A stretch of 64,000 nucleotides of DNA. Source: Aulostomus chinensis. Lineage: Eukaryota; Chordata; Actinopteri; Syngnathiformes; Aulostomidae. Location: the NCBI GenBank assembly GCA_037954235.1, contig JBBMOA010000002.1, forward strand, positions 5,332,051-5,396,050, written 5' to 3'. How positions within the stretch are numbered: the stretch's first letter is position 1; every line of letters begins with the position of its first letter. The notes under the pieces are model-generated. The model was not told the origin of the DNA. It saw nothing but the letters and a program-made list of their open reading frames with translations, and ran no database searches. Of the stretch, positions 34,585-43,150 are shown in pieces. Both the position numbers and the translations under genes were made by a program.

Positions 34585-36903
34585 ATGGCAAACAATGATA
34601 AACTTAACTGTGAACAGTGGGAGGTGTGGTGGAAAGGCCTAATATCGCAGGCGATATCTGGCTATTGTGGTGATGACAAGGGAAAGAAAACATTGAGACA
34701 GAACATTGATGAATACACTAAACAATGTAAAGGACAGAAGTGGTGGGGAGTCGGTGGACTCCAGTGTATTAGGGACAGATTGTGTGTGGATGAGAAGGCG
34801 GCGTATGATGAAGTGATGGATCATGACAAAGTGAAACCCGGCAGATTGAGTCGGAAGAAGCATGCTAAAGCAGGTCAGAAGAAAGATGAGTGGAGAGCAA
34901 TGTTGCATTTGATGGCCATGGCAGCCGGAACCAGGTGTCACATACAGACGCTGAAAGGGACGCAGGAGAAACCTCCTCCGTACTCAGGTCCGTCGGCACC
35001 TCCAGCGCCTGCGACAGTGTTGCAGATGCCTGTTATCTTGGTGACGGGAGATGTGCAGGTGGAGTTTGAGGAAGAGGAGGATGAGGCCTCCGGTGGACAG
35101 GGACAGTCAGAATACAATGAGGTGAGAGAGCAGTTAGAAGAAGCCAGAAGGAGACTAGAAGAAGAGGGACTGAGAAATGAAGGTGGAAACAGGGAAAGTC
35201 GAGAGGACAGGGAGAAGAGAGAGAGAGATGAGCAAGCATATAGAGACACAGAAGAAGAAGATGGTGGACTACTAGAGAATAATGGTGACAAACCACAGAA
35301 GGACAAGAGTGACCATGACGCAGCTGACAAACCCGCCCCTACGAAAAAGAAAAGCAGATCTACAGTAGAACCCAGACTGTTTGTAAACCCCTTACTGAGA
35401 CCTGAGCCCCCTAAAAAGTGTGCAAAGCCCAGTACTGATGAAAGATGGATGTCAGTCAGAAAACTACAGACAAGAACAGGAGTAGAACATCACTCGCCTC
35501 ACTCCAGAGGAAGGGATCCCAGAGAGATGTTACCTGACAGACCTCCACTGACACCAAAACCACGTGATGAAGATCACAAATCTATGCCACGAAAACTGAA
35601 ATGTGACATTGTGTTTGAGTGCGAAGACTCTGATGATGACGAGCCAACACAAAAAAGCCGTCCACCCAGTGGAGCACCCAGTAGACCAGGAAGCCGTTCT
35701 GCTAGCCCTGTGTCTGATCACACACGCAGTAAATCTACAGGCGGGAGTAGCAAAACAACAACATTCGCTATGCCGCTGATACAACAACTGGGGGGTGAGG
35801 AAGTGATATACAAACCGTGGCCCCTCGCTGACAGAGACACGTTGGTTAGACGCCTCCCCAGTTTATGGGATGAGGGTGCAGGACCCTGGCTGACAAAGTT
35901 ACATTCCCTGACAGCGGGGACTACACTCTCCATAGGAGACATGAGAGCCCTGCTAGGAGCGTGTACTTCAGTATCACGTGTACTAGACATCGACACAGAA
36001 GCTGACACTAACGGTGCACCTGATAACATGCCTTACACACAAATAGCGAGAGTGTGGGGAAATGCGCTGAGGAGGGCGTTTCCGCCCTCATGCACAGCCC
36101 CTCACACAGGGTTTTCCAGACAGCCTGGGGAGTCTCCCTCCTCCTTCATAAACCGATGTGAGGATGAGTGGGAGAACAGAACAGGTGAAAGACCAAATCA
36201 TTCCCCACTAGCAGCCACTCAATTTAAAATGGCTCTGTTAACAGGAGTGTCACAGAAGGTGCGCAGTGAGATGGAAAATGATCCTCATTGCAGTGGAGAT
36301 AACTTGGCACAGTGGTGCAGAGTGTTTACTCACAGACTCAGACAAGAAGACAGTGACTCAGCTAAATCTAATGAAGAATTAGAGGACTTGAAGATGCAAC
36401 TGACTAAACTCCAACTAGCACAAGCTAGAGAACAAGCAACCGGTGCTAAGAAGTCTGCAAAAGCAGAGAAACAGATGGTGCAACAGCAGGCCGCACCTGC
36501 ATCACCGGCACCAGTAATGCCTGCACCTGTGGTACCAGCCTTACCGTACTATCCACCGCAGTGCCAGTGGGATCCATCTGGACCCCAGCCTCAGTACTAT
36601 CAGGCCCCTCTCCAACGAGGAGCAGGCAGAGGGCGTGGTTACTCTCAACAGAGAGGAGGAGGCAGTGGTCGGGGAGGTGGGAACGGTAACCAGGGGCCGC
36701 CGCAGGGGGAGGGATGTTATGTCTGCGGGGCACTAGATCATTGGGCACGACACTGTCCTAACAAACCTCCATCCCAGAGGGGACGTGAGCGTGGTCAGGG
36801 AGGACCACCACAGGACCATCAGGCACCACAACAACACCTGACTCCACAACAATACCAGATGCATCAGTGGGAAAGGGAGGACTGGTACCTGCCGCCACAA
36901 TAG
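34585..36903 (+). CDS. gag: Retroviral Gag polyprotein, intact 772-codon ORF
   Basis: Gag builds the virion core. The start GACCATGG is in good context. Residues about 1-120 are a matrix-like N-terminal region, without an N-terminal glycine for myristoylation after Met. A PPPY late-domain motif lies at about 130-133. Residues 150-260 are very acidic and coiled-coil-like (EEARRRLEEE). Residues 270-390 are Ser/Pro/Arg-rich. A capsid-like region runs about 392-600 (PLIQQLGG, YTQIARVWGNALRRAF, QPGESPSSFINRCEDEWENR, ATQFKMALLTGVSQKVRSEM). A short coiled coil, a Gly/Arg-rich stretch (about 677-705) and one CCHC zinc knuckle (C711, C714, H719, C724) follow. It ends with UAG at 36901, and protease continues in the same frame. 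An undamaged gag beside a broken pol is notable. Confidence 0.9.
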   Translation: MANNDKLNCEQWEVWWKGLISQAISGYCGDDKGKKTLRQNIDEYTKQCKGQKWWGVGGLQCIRDRLCVDEKAAYDEVMDHDKVKPGRLSRKKHAKAGQKKDEWRAMLHLMAMAAGTRCHIQTLKGTQEKPPPYSGPSAPPAPATVLQMPVILVTGDVQVEFEEEEDEASGGQGQSEYNEVREQLEEARRRLEEEGLRNEGGNRESREDREKRERDEQAYRDTEEEDGGLLENNGDKPQKDKSDHDAADKPAPTKKKSRSTVEPRLFVNPLLRPEPPKKCAKPSTDERWMSVRKLQTRTGVEHHSPHSRGRDPREMLPDRPPLTPKPRDEDHKSMPRKLKCDIVFECEDSDDDEPTQKSRPPSGAPSRPGSRSASPVSDHTRSKSTGGSSKTTTFAMPLIQQLGGEEVIYKPWPLADRDTLVRRLPSLWDEGAGPWLTKLHSLTAGTTLSIGDMRALLGACTSVSRVLDIDTEADTNGAPDNMPYTQIARVWGNALRRAFPPSCTAPHTGFSRQPGESPSSFINRCEDEWENRTGERPNHSPLAATQFKMALLTGVSQKVRSEMENDPHCSGDNLAQWCRVFTHRLRQEDSDSAKSNEELEDLKMQLTKLQLAQAREQATGAKKSAKAEKQMVQQQAAPASPAPVMPAPVVPALPYYPPQCQWDPSGPQPQYYQAPLQRGAGRGRGYSQQRGGGSGRGGGNGNQGPPQGEGCYVCGALDHWARHCPNKPPSQRGRERGQGGPPQDHQAPQQHLTPQQYQMHQWEREDWYLPPQ

Positions 36904-37811
36904 GGGTGCCTGGTTCCAACAGCAGGGGGATTGGCTGACCTCCTGTTAAGAGTGAGAGTAGAGGGAGTAGCTGTTGACATGCTGGTGGATACAGGAGCAA
37001 AATATTCTACTATAAATCATAGCCTCCCAGAAGCTCTTATCTCTGACAAAAAAGTGGAACGAGTGGGTTTTAATGGACAGCCAACTGCCATTCCATTTAC
37101 CCCCCCCCCCCCCCGAACAGCAGTCAGTGGACAAACTTTGCAACATCAGTTTGTGTACTCTCCATCCTGTCCTATTCCTCTGATGGGAAGAGACTTGTTG
37201 ACTAAATGCAATGCTTCTATTTTGTGTGGTGAAACGGGACTGGAAATATCTTTCACTGATGGAATAAAGATGACACCTACCAACTCGGTGCTGGCCTCCT
37301 CAGTGACTGGACAATGGTTGATGCATGAACCTGAAGTTAAAGAGAATGTGAACGCTACCATCTACTGGGCAGAACTGTGTCTAGATGAACCTGGTCCCCA
37401 AAGTCTGATGACTCTTTTCCATCAATGGCGCCCATGGATTAACTCCATGCACCCCTATGATCCTCCTACTGATCCATATCATTGTACTCTCCTCTATGAT
37501 CGACATCAGACTAATGAGGTATATGAAGAGGCGTTTGGTCAAGTGCATGGTTCACACTGGATGCTGCAGTCAGATTGTATATATGTAAATAAAACAAGAG
37601 TGGCAGCCCATGTGGTGTTGACCCCCGAACAAGATGAATGGTTTCAAATGTCAGATACCTCAGTCCCACATATCTCACTGTTGGTGGGAGTTAGAGTGGA
37701 TGCTAAGGATCTCGGACCAATGACCAAAGCGGCCCATTTAGTGACCGACTGGAAACAGACGCAGGTGGCAGGCTTAACATATTCAGCCTCCCTAGAGACT
37801 TATCGCATCAC
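36904..37811 (+). CDS. pro: Retroviral protease and following domain (Pro-Pol start, same frame as gag)
   Basis: The frame continues directly from gag after a single UAG. Aspartic protease signatures are LVDTGAKYS (Asp codon at 36988) and the second-strand motif LMGRDLL (about 37180-37200), with about 65 residues between them as usual for retropepsins. A run of 14 C at about 37099-37114 encodes prolines without breaking the frame. Downstream of protease, about 37300-37800, is a segment that is not reverse transcriptase. It contains H-C-T-L (37480-37491) and H-I-S-L (37669-37680), 63 residues apart, a spacing and pattern reminiscent of 2H phosphoesterases. The open frame is then interrupted by the nested insertion and reaches a stop inside it at about 37879. 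Confidence 0.8.
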
Positions 37812-38902
37812 CCATCTTCTGGGTTGGGACTCGGCGAGAGCAGTCGCACTCCTCCTCTCTCCTCCTCTTCTTTCTGTCTGACTATCATTCTTTGTCTCAA
37901 CTTCTATCCAACGCAGCTGTGAGCTCTCTACCTAAAAACTAATCATGGAATTGACCAGCTGGTCTCTCAACGCTATTGACACCATATTTTTGACAAGGAA
38001 ATCAGGATCGGAGGAACCTGCTTGTCCGCATGGAACCGACCCTGTGGGCTATGTCTTCGATTCCTGGGGGAGATGGCTTACTGCGTGCTTGACGCCTCTC
38101 TCCGTGGAGGATATCGAGGATCTCTACTTATTTGGGTTCATGGTTGTGGGGCTTCTCCTCCTCGGACTTGGAGGTGCCCTCACATACCGCAAAATTGGCA
38201 GGACGACGGCTGCCACCAGATCTGGACCTCCACAACTGACCGTCATTTACAACGCAATTATTGAGGCTGTCAGAGCAGGACAACAACAGACTCTTGAACT
38301 GAAACGCAGGATGGAAACCATCTCGGAGCAGTTGGCCGCTTTGCGAAGAGGAGAGTGATGTTGAAGACCAGAAAATTTTAACGTACAATTTGGATTGGAC
38401 TGAAAGAGAAGGCGGATTGGAATGTGTGCTCCTCTGCCCAAACCCCACACACAGCTTCCTTATCGGCTGCTGAAGGTCATCTGCCCACTGTTTATCCTCC
38501 AGGAGAACTCCTTCTGCCTTGGTGACGCAAATGGCACGTACTATCCCCCCCTCCCCCTTGTGTTCCTGACCCTCCCGCCTCTGCCCTCTCCACCTCCCTT
38601 GGGGTGGCAGCGCCTGTTGGCTGCAGCCTGCCCCGCCCGGGCTTGGCTGGCGCGGCTCTTGCTGCGACGCCTCACTCTCACTTGCCTCCATTGGGTCAAC
38701 GGACTGCTCAAGTTTAGCGTACATACACAACAAATGTATATGTGCTGTTGTTAAATTTCTGAAGTGTACCATTATTACTTTCAATCTGTAATAATTGTGA
38801 CTGCTTGTGATCGTTGTATCAGGCTTTGAGTTGTGTAATGCATTTCACCTTGGGCTCGATCCCTTGGTGACAAATAAAACACTCTTGAATCTTGAATCTT
38901 GA
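37812..38902 (+). mobile_element. Nested 1.1-kb non-LTR-like insertion with its own small ORF
   Basis: The retroviral pol is interrupted here. ATCAC occurs at 37807-37811 and again at 38903-38907, fitting a 5-bp target duplication. The 3' end has GGTGACAAATAAAACACTCT followed by (CTTGAAT)n, the usual end of fish non-LTR elements. The 5' end is CT-rich leader sequence followed by a 138-codon ORF. No reverse transcriptase is inside, so it is either 5'/internally truncated or non-autonomous. If it is removed together with one ATCAC, the upstream frame and the reverse transcriptase frame differ by one base, so a further indel is present nearby. Confidence 0.7.
37945..38358 (+). CDS. Small predicted membrane protein of the nested element, function unknown
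   Basis: ATG in ATCATGG context opens a 137-residue ORF. About 65 N-terminal residues contain two Cys and several Trp. A strong hydrophobic segment follows (LYLFGFMVVGLLLLGLGG, about residues 68-85), then basic YRKIGRTT. The C-terminus is predicted to be helical or coiled-coil (about residues 102-135, QTLELKRRMETISEQLAALR). The topology would be a single-pass protein with a coiled-coil tail. I do not recognise a family with certainty; an ORF1-like protein of a fish LINE is one possibility. The frame is undamaged. Confidence 0.55.
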   Translation: MELTSWSLNAIDTIFLTRKSGSEEPACPHGTDPVGYVFDSWGRWLTACLTPLSVEDIEDLYLFGFMVVGLLLLGLGGALTYRKIGRTTAATRSGPPQLTVIYNAIIEAVRAGQQQTLELKRRMETISEQLAALRRGE

Positions 38903-38907
38903 ATCAC

Positions 38908-40090
38908 ACTGTGACCCCATCGGTGTTGCAACTGTGTGAGTTAACGAGACAACATGGACGTGAAAATTCAGATAGTGACATGACTACAGAACTCCTCAGT
39001 ACCCTATCGCCTTCATTGTGGTCAGAAGGAAAAACAGATGTAGGACACTGTGAGCCTGAAACACCAGTAACATTTGAAGTGTCACCCGGACCGCCCGTTT
39101 GGATATCACAATATCCACCTAAGCCCGGTGCTGTCGGGCCCATCACTCAGATTATCAAGGACCTTGAACAAAAAGGTGTTCTGGAGGCTTCCTCCTCTAC
39201 TTGGAACACTCCTGTTCTACCTGTAGGGAAACCCAATGGAGATTGGAGAATGGCTCATGACTTGAGAGCTGTTAATGCACGTGTAATCACGCCTCCTATC
39301 TCGGTTCCAAATCCGCACACTGCCCTGTCTCAACTATCTCCAACACAACACTTTTTCACAGTGATTGATTTAGCAAACGCATTCTTTTCAATACCTCTGC
39401 CAGTTGAACTGCGCAAGTACTTTGCATTCACGTGGAACGGACACAGATATCAGTGCACGGTTTTACCTCAGGGATTCTCTCTCACCTGGCCTGTTCAATC
39501 GTGCGCTACATGAACATTTATCTGAAACCCTCCACCTCCCGCCAGGTTGCATGTTACTACAGTATGTAGATGATATTCTCATTGCCGCACCCACTGAATC
39601 TGAGTGTCTACAAGCCACCCAGGCATGCCTGAAATCCCTAGCCTTAGGAGGCTTTAAAGCGTCAAAATCCAAATTACAATGTGCACGCTCCCAAGTAACA
39701 TTTTTGGGAAGATTAGTCGCCGGTAACGCCACTTCCATGTCTGCAGAGCATCGTAACACCATTCTGAGATATCCCAAGCCTCAAACAGTTTGTGACATGA
39801 TGTCATTTCTGGGCCTCACAGGCTCCAGCCGTCATCATATTAGCGACTACACCCACAAGACGACCCCGCTTCGCCGGCAAGTTAACGAACAGGGACTGAA
39901 GAATAGATTTAATCCCTTGGTGTGGACGCCAGAAGCAGAGGACCCATTTGTTCAAGTGAAACAAGAACTAGCAACGGCAGCCGCTCTTACAGCACCAAAT
40001 TACTCTCAGACTTTTTACCTTGATGTTTCTGAAAAAGGCAACACCATGAATGGTGTTGCCTTTTTCAGAAAACAGGGGGAGGTAGGCGAG
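38908..40090 (+). pseudogene. pol: Retroviral reverse transcriptase, frameshifted
   Basis: The first frame (to about 39480) covers QYPPKPGAVGPITQIIKDLE, GDWRMAHDLRAVNA, FFTVIDLANAFFSIPL and VLPQGFS. A frameshift at about 39475-39490 moves the remainder to another frame, which carries the catalytic YVDD (39563-39574) and FLG motifs up to about 40085. A perfect 22-bp inverted repeat lies at 40026-40071. Reverse transcriptase would have copied the RNA genome in the virion; this copy cannot encode an active enzyme. Confidence 0.88.
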
Positions 40091-40092
40091 CA

Positions 40093-41020
40093 GTGTTAAA
40101 GTATCTGAGTGTAGCATTAGACACAGTCGAAACCAAACAACCACCTTGCGTAAGATACGCAGCAGGATTGGCTAAATTACTACACAAAAGCGAACATCTC
40201 ATAGCAGGACACCCATGTACAATCTTGACCTCTCATGGAGTTGTGGGGTTGGTATCCTCTGAGGCATTTACTCTGACAGGAACAAGACAGTCCAGAATAG
40301 AGAAAGCTCTGTTGGCACCTAATTTGACTTACACCCACGAGGGGATAAATATGGCAGATCACATGACAGAAGGGGAACCGCACGAGTGCGCCCCGAGAGC
40401 CATACAAGACTCGAAACTGAGAGAGGACCTGACGGCAACACCTGATCATGATGCCACATGCACATTGTTTTCTGACGGATGGAACTTATGAAACCCTAGC
40501 AACAGGGCAAGTGATAGATGGCCCCTCAGCACAGAAGGCAGAAATTGTGGGACTCACTGAGGCATGCAAATTAGGGAAGGGACAGAGAGTGAACATATAC
40601 ACGGACTCAGCATATGTGGTTAACGCAACACGTGCAACTCCCAGAATGGAGAAGAGGAGGCTACTGCACTTCCACAGGCACACCAATCAGACATGAGACC
40701 ATGATGACAGAATTGGAGGAAGCACTCATGCTCCCGGAAACAGTTGCAGTAGTGAAGTGCAAGGGACATGATACAAGCAAAACTATAGTGGCTAAGGGAA
40801 ATCAAGCTGCAGATATGGCTGCAAAGCAAGCAGCAGGGTATTCCCTGACATACCAAATGATGACAACAGAGACCAACATGACCGACCTAAAACCCAGATG
40901 GACTGTGACTGAGTTTATTGAGCTACAAGACAAAGCTGCACCAGAGGAGAAGTCAATGTGGTTGGCTAGAGGAGCCAGGAAAGGTATAGACAAAATATGT
41001 TGGGCAAATGGTCGGGAATG
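40093..41020 (+). pseudogene. pol: Retroviral RNase H and integrase N-terminal remnant, multiply frameshifted
   Basis: The connection domain (VRYAAGLAKLLHKSEHLIAG) leads into RNase H with SDG near 40471, AQKAEIVGLTEAC and YTDSAYVVNA near 40540-40625, and GNQAADMAAK near 40800. Frame changes occur near 40475 and 40690. Text after 40860 (WTVTEFIELQDKAAPEE) is the expected start of integrase, and it stops at about 40990 where env-like sequence begins. The integrase zinc-binding and catalytic core are absent. Confidence 0.82.
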
Positions 41021-41287
41021 ATTAAGAGTGTTCTCTCTGGCATCTTGGTTGCATTTGCATTATTGATTATTGTTGGTTGTTGTATCCCACTAATCAGATC
41101 TATGTGTGAGCGTGTAATTTCAGCAGCAGTGGAGAAGAAAGTTAATATGCAAAATGGGCCTCCTCCAGCATACCAGATGCTGTCCACCACTGAACCCTCA
41201 GCTCCTCCCCTGGATGAGGATGGACCTGAGCTCGTCTGGGTAGATGAGTACACTGATGAGACCCCACAATTGGATGATCAGCTATAA
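40997..41287 (+). pseudogene. env: 3' end of env: membrane anchor and cytoplasmic tail
   Basis: LGKWSGMIKSVLSG leads into a hydrophobic span (ILVAFALLIIVGCCIPLI), then a basic/amphipathic stretch and a tail with PPPAY and an acidic end. This resembles the transmembrane-subunit C-terminus of fish retroviral Env. The surface subunit, fusion region and ectodomain are missing: pol remnant sequence abuts directly, so the apparent ATG at 40997 is created by a deletion junction. Confidence 0.75.
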
Positions 41288-41326
41288 ATTTATCCAGCTG
41301 ACAAAGTGAGCACTTAGTAGTGCTCA

Positions 41327-41337
41327 ACAGGGGGAAA
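41327..41337 (+). other. Polypurine tract of the retrovirus
   Basis: CAGGGGGAAA directly abuts the 3' LTR TG, as required for plus-strand priming. Confidence 0.88.
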
Positions 41338-41999
41338 TGTAGATAAATTAATTCATATATTTGCTTTAACTGTAGATTAATCCATACATATATATTTGCT
41401 TAAACTGTAGTTAAATTTATACATATATTTACTTAAACTAGAGTGCAGGAAACACAAGGCAGTGAAGCACAGTGATGCTAGCTCATGCTAGCATCACTCC
41501 CTCAAGCTAATTAAGTCAGAACAGAGTCCACAGAATTTCTACAGTAGCAGGAAGTAGTGGGAGTCAGAAGTAGATAAGAGCAAGGTGGTGGATCAGGGGA
41601 AAGGGAGGTTTTGATCTTCACAGCTGCAACAAGAAGGCCACGATGGGAACAGATGGTGCTGGCACGCAGTCAGACGGAAGAATCTGCAAAATAACATGAA
41701 GAACAAAAATACACACTTGCACGCAGAAGCAATCACATCAGCACCTCCTTGTATCACATAAAACTGGAGAAGATAGTTAGATCGTTGGACTTCTTGCCCC
41801 AACGCCAGGGACGACGCATCTGCGTATGCTGACTCCAGGATAGGGAGACGATCTCCAGAGCTCTGTATTCTTTCCTGTTAATCTGAATAAATTCTTTTGA
41901 GCCAACTGGAAGGTGTCCTCTCCAGATTTTGAACAGCGCAATATAGACTCTGTGGGTCCTTCTGATTGATTAATGATGACTTGTTGAAAAATTCCTACA
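41338..41999 (+). repeat. 3' LTR of the endogenous retrovirus (662 bp)
   Basis: It matches the 5' LTR end to end except for about 15-20 substitutions, small indels and a missing segment of about 50 bp after GAAGCACAG that in the 5' LTR includes the possible TATA element. AATAAA lies at 41886-41891. Confidence 0.93.
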
Positions 42000-42135
42000 C
42001 CATTTACTTATGAATTTGCAGTCAACACCTGTAACTTTAAAGTGATCCAATACGCAGATGACAAGATTAGTTTGCTTGTTGCAGAAAACAGACCCTTATG
42101 GTGAACGTTCATATCTTGCCCCCTCTATGGCCCTT
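42000..42135 (+). pseudogene. LINE reverse transcriptase, right half with YADD motif
   Basis: FKVIQYADDKISLLV is the catalytic region of a CR1/Rex-like LINE reverse transcriptase, continuing the fragment that stops at 32914. Joining is evident from the CCAT target duplication. Confidence 0.75.
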
Positions 42136-42700
42136 GAATCAACAAAGAACTTGGTTATTTGTACTAATATCTTGGTGCAGTTCTTGACTGATTGAAAACA
42201 CAGGCTATTTCTTTAAGAAATGTTAACAGTGACTTGATCTTGTCAGGTGACTGAGCTGTCCTGGAGTCTGCCTGCCGAGCCAAGAATGTGTGAACACTAC
42301 ACATGTTGAGAGTGTCTTAACATTCCAGCTTTCTGCTGGGTTTAGTCACTTAGGCTGCAAGTGCAGGAATAAACAGGATTGTTTCAATGGCAAGTGAAAT
42401 TGTGGGAAAAGCCCAAAGCCTTTGACTCACCTTTATACCAAAGAGTGAGGAGGAAAGCTTGAGATCCTGGCAGGAAGCTCTCGACCTTTGAGCCTCTGAA
42501 GTCAGGGAGGTACTACATACACCCTCTGGCTATAGACACATTCTTTCAGACTATAACTGCTCTACTTGTTCTTTTACCTTTTATTGTGCTCTATTCACCT
42601 TGCTGTCTTTGTGTTTTTATTGTATTTATATCATGATATATCTGTCTGCATGGCATTGTTTTTTAAAATTTATTCTAGTCTGTTCTATTGAGATCTGTTT
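42136..42700. other. Unassigned repeat-like sequence
   Basis: No coding family is recognised; it probably contains degraded 3' LINE sequence. Confidence 0.35.
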
Positions 42701-42714
42701 GAGCTGTGTTGTGT

Positions 42715-42899
42715 TGTGTGTCACTGTTTCAAGGATACTGGCGAGACATGAAGTTCCATCCAAAGGTGGTCAAAGTGAACTTCGTCAAACACCACAACAT
42801 TTCACCATGGTACATCGTATCTGTTGGAGCCATGAATGCGTTTGCCTGTTGGTTCATGTTAAAGTTTGTTTTGGTGTTGCTTATTTTGTGTATTATTTA
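42715..42899 (+). pseudogene. Small open remnant with C-terminal hydrophobic segment
   Basis: An open stretch ends in MKFHPKVVKVNFVKHHNISP and then ACWFMLKFVLVLLILCII before TAG at 42897. It directly precedes the repeat at 42900. It could be the 3' end of a structural gene of an element whose terminal repeat follows, but I do not recognise it. Confidence 0.35.
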
Positions 42900-43150
42900 G
42901 TTGTTTTTTTTTTCTAGCGGGTCATGTGATTATGGGTGGGGTCTAGCACTTGCGTTCACCTGGTGCTTTTGAGGGGGGGTGCTATAGATTATGTTGGCTG
43001 CTATTCTCATTTTCCTTTGATCACTGTGATTTTTTTTGGTTTAGTTTGTACATTTTATTATGAGTTAACTTTTTCTTTGATTAATAAAGACTTTGATCTT
43101 AAGTTATAATTCTCAGTGACTATTTTTTTGGTAGTGTGTCTGACATCCAG
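42900..43150 (+). repeat. Terminal-repeat-like segment, copy 1
   Basis: TCATGTGATTATGGG, TCTAGCACTTGCGTTCACCTG and TTAATAAAGACTTTGATCTT occur in this order. The same sequence is present in reverse at 55285-55530. A polyadenylation signal (AATAAA, about 43084) near its end fits an LTR or an element 3' end. Confidence 0.65.

Larger units (their letters stand above)
32915..41999 (+). mobile_element. Endogenous retrovirus, full span with both LTRs, internally deleted and with a nested insertion
   Basis: Two LTRs beginning TGTAGATAAATT and ending AAATTCCTACA flank the element, and the host sequence CCAT is duplicated at 32911-32914 and 42000-42003. Order: 5' LTR, primer binding site for tRNA-Trp, about 940-nt leader with a hairpin array, gag, UAG, protease, possible 2H-like domain, nested 1.1-kb insertion, reverse transcriptase, RNase H, short env 3' end, polypurine tract, 3' LTR. 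Gag and protease are open; reverse transcriptase and RNase H are frameshifted. Most of integrase and env is missing. The class I-like UAG read-through organisation and PPPY/zinc-knuckle gag fit gamma/epsilon-related fish ERVs, while the primer is the one used by avian alpharetroviruses. The copy is not replication-competent. Confidence 0.93.

Noticed and set aside
34938..35330. Minus-strand Ser-rich ORF inside gag
   Set aside because: It is the complement of the acidic, Glu-rich region of gag.
38128..38784. 218-codon minus-strand ORF across the nested element
   Set aside because: It overlaps the better supported plus-strand membrane-protein ORF and has no recognisable features.
32915..41999. 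Classification as an alpharetrovirus from the tRNA-Trp primer site
   Set aside because: Gag and protease are in one frame separated by UAG, unlike the alpharetroviral arrangement, and gag content differs. The primer alone is not decisive.
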